Both the position numbers and the translations under genes were made by a program. A stretch of DNA of 6,575 nucleotides from Candidatus Omnitrophota bacterium (lineage in GTDB: Bacteria; Omnitrophota; Omnitrophia; Omnitrophales; Aquincolibacteriaceae), in the NCBI GenBank assembly GCA_023246995.1, contig JAHFHI010000070.1, positions 1-6,575 on the forward strand. Direction: 5' to 3'. The notes under the pieces were generated by a model. The model ran no database searches. It was given only the letters and a program-made list of their open reading frames with translations, and was not told the DNA's origin. Below are positions 6,192 to 6,575 of the stretch, piece after piece. Position 1 is the first letter of the stretch; every line of letters begins with the position of its first letter.

Positions 6192-6575
6192 ATGAACCCT
6201 AAAAAGCACATCGACAGTCCCGGACTTTTCGAAGCCCCAGAGCCCCCGGCCGGGGAACTGTCGGCGTCCGATTCAAACGCTCCGCTTGCGGTGCGCATGC
6301 GCCCCCGGTGCCTCAAGGAAATCGCCGGCCAATTGCATATCCTGGGCGAGGGCAAGCTTCTCGAGCGAACGATTCGATCCCAGCGCTGGTCTTCGATGAT
6401 TTTTTACGGACCTCCCGGGAGCGGAAAAACCACTATCGCGCGTGTGATTTCGCGCCTAACGCAGGCGGTTTTCGTGCCCATTAACGCCGTCACGTCGAAT
6501 GTCGCGGAGCTGCGCCAGATTATCCAGGAGGCACGAAAGAGGATGCGTACCGGCCAGAGGACCATCCTTTTCGTC
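6192..6575 (+). CDS. rarA: Replication-associated recombination protein A (RarA/MgsA), 5' part
   Basis: RarA is a clamp-loader-like AAA+ ATPase that acts at stalled replication forks. Only 128 codons are in the window; it is cut by the right edge and is not a pseudogene on this evidence. After a variable, Pro/Glu-rich N-terminus (1-30) comes the family pattern PLAVRMRPRCLKEIAGQLH (31-49), then SMIFYGPPGSGKTT with Walker A GPPGSGKT (73-80), AVTSNVAELRQII (99-111) and GQRTILFV (121-128). The family continues with the Walker B DE(I/V)HRFN just beyond the edge. An N-terminal LF at 12-13 resembles part of a clamp-binding motif. The start ATG is 20 bases after pheT and has no visible SD, so translation may depend on pheT or be weak. 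I see no terminator in the gap. Confidence 0.92.
   Translation, partial: MNPKKHIDSPGLFEAPEPPAGELSASDSNAPLAVRMRPRCLKEIAGQLHILGEGKLLERTIRSQRWSSMIFYGPPGSGKTTIARVISRLTQAVFVPINAVTSNVAELRQIIQEARKRMRTGQRTILFV

Overview
The window is a single-stranded run of housekeeping translation genes in the order thrS, infC, rpmI, rplT, pheS, pheT, followed by the 5' part of rarA. All are on the + strand. Spacing is tight: the largest gap between genes is about 35 bases, infC and rpmI overlap, and pheS and pheT abut. The thrS-infC-rpmI-rplT-pheS-pheT order is a classic bacterial arrangement, so this is a bacterial chromosome and not a mobile or accessory region. GC content is moderate to fairly high by eye. Shine-Dalgarno sites are clear at infC, rpmI, rplT and pheS, so the host uses standard SD-led initiation. 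The short PheT, the ThrRS without a TGS domain and the rarA neighbour fit an uncultured lineage, possibly of the PVC/Omnitrophota type. That placement is a guess from general impression, not a phylogenetic result.

Layout. Bases 1-170 are upstream sequence with a nested inverted repeat (80-140) and no gene I can name. Bases 171-1901 encode threonyl-tRNA synthetase. Bases 1916-2530 encode initiation factor IF3 with a TTG start. Bases 2502-2717 encode ribosomal protein L35, starting inside infC. Bases 2740-3096 encode ribosomal protein L20. Bases 3133-4110 and 4111-6171 encode the alpha and beta subunits of phenylalanyl-tRNA synthetase. Bases 6192-6575 are the first 128 codons of the AAA+ ATPase RarA, cut by the window end just before the expected Walker B motif.

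How the genes work together. ThrRS and PheRS charge tRNA-Thr and tRNA-Phe. IF3 controls start-codon and initiator-tRNA fidelity on the 30S subunit. L35 and L20 are 50S proteins, and L20 is the known autoregulator of this operon in both Escherichia coli and Bacillus. RarA acts at stalled replication forks and has no direct tie to translation. It looks like a downstream passenger gene.

I found no undescribed system. The most noteworthy points are: (1) both synthetases lack an N-terminal accessory domain (TGS in ThrRS, the OB-fold tRNA-binding domain in PheT); (2) IF3 has a C-terminal tail that runs into the rpmI coding sequence, with a perfect hairpin just upstream of the rpmI ribosome binding site that could be an L20 control element; (3) infC starts with TTG.
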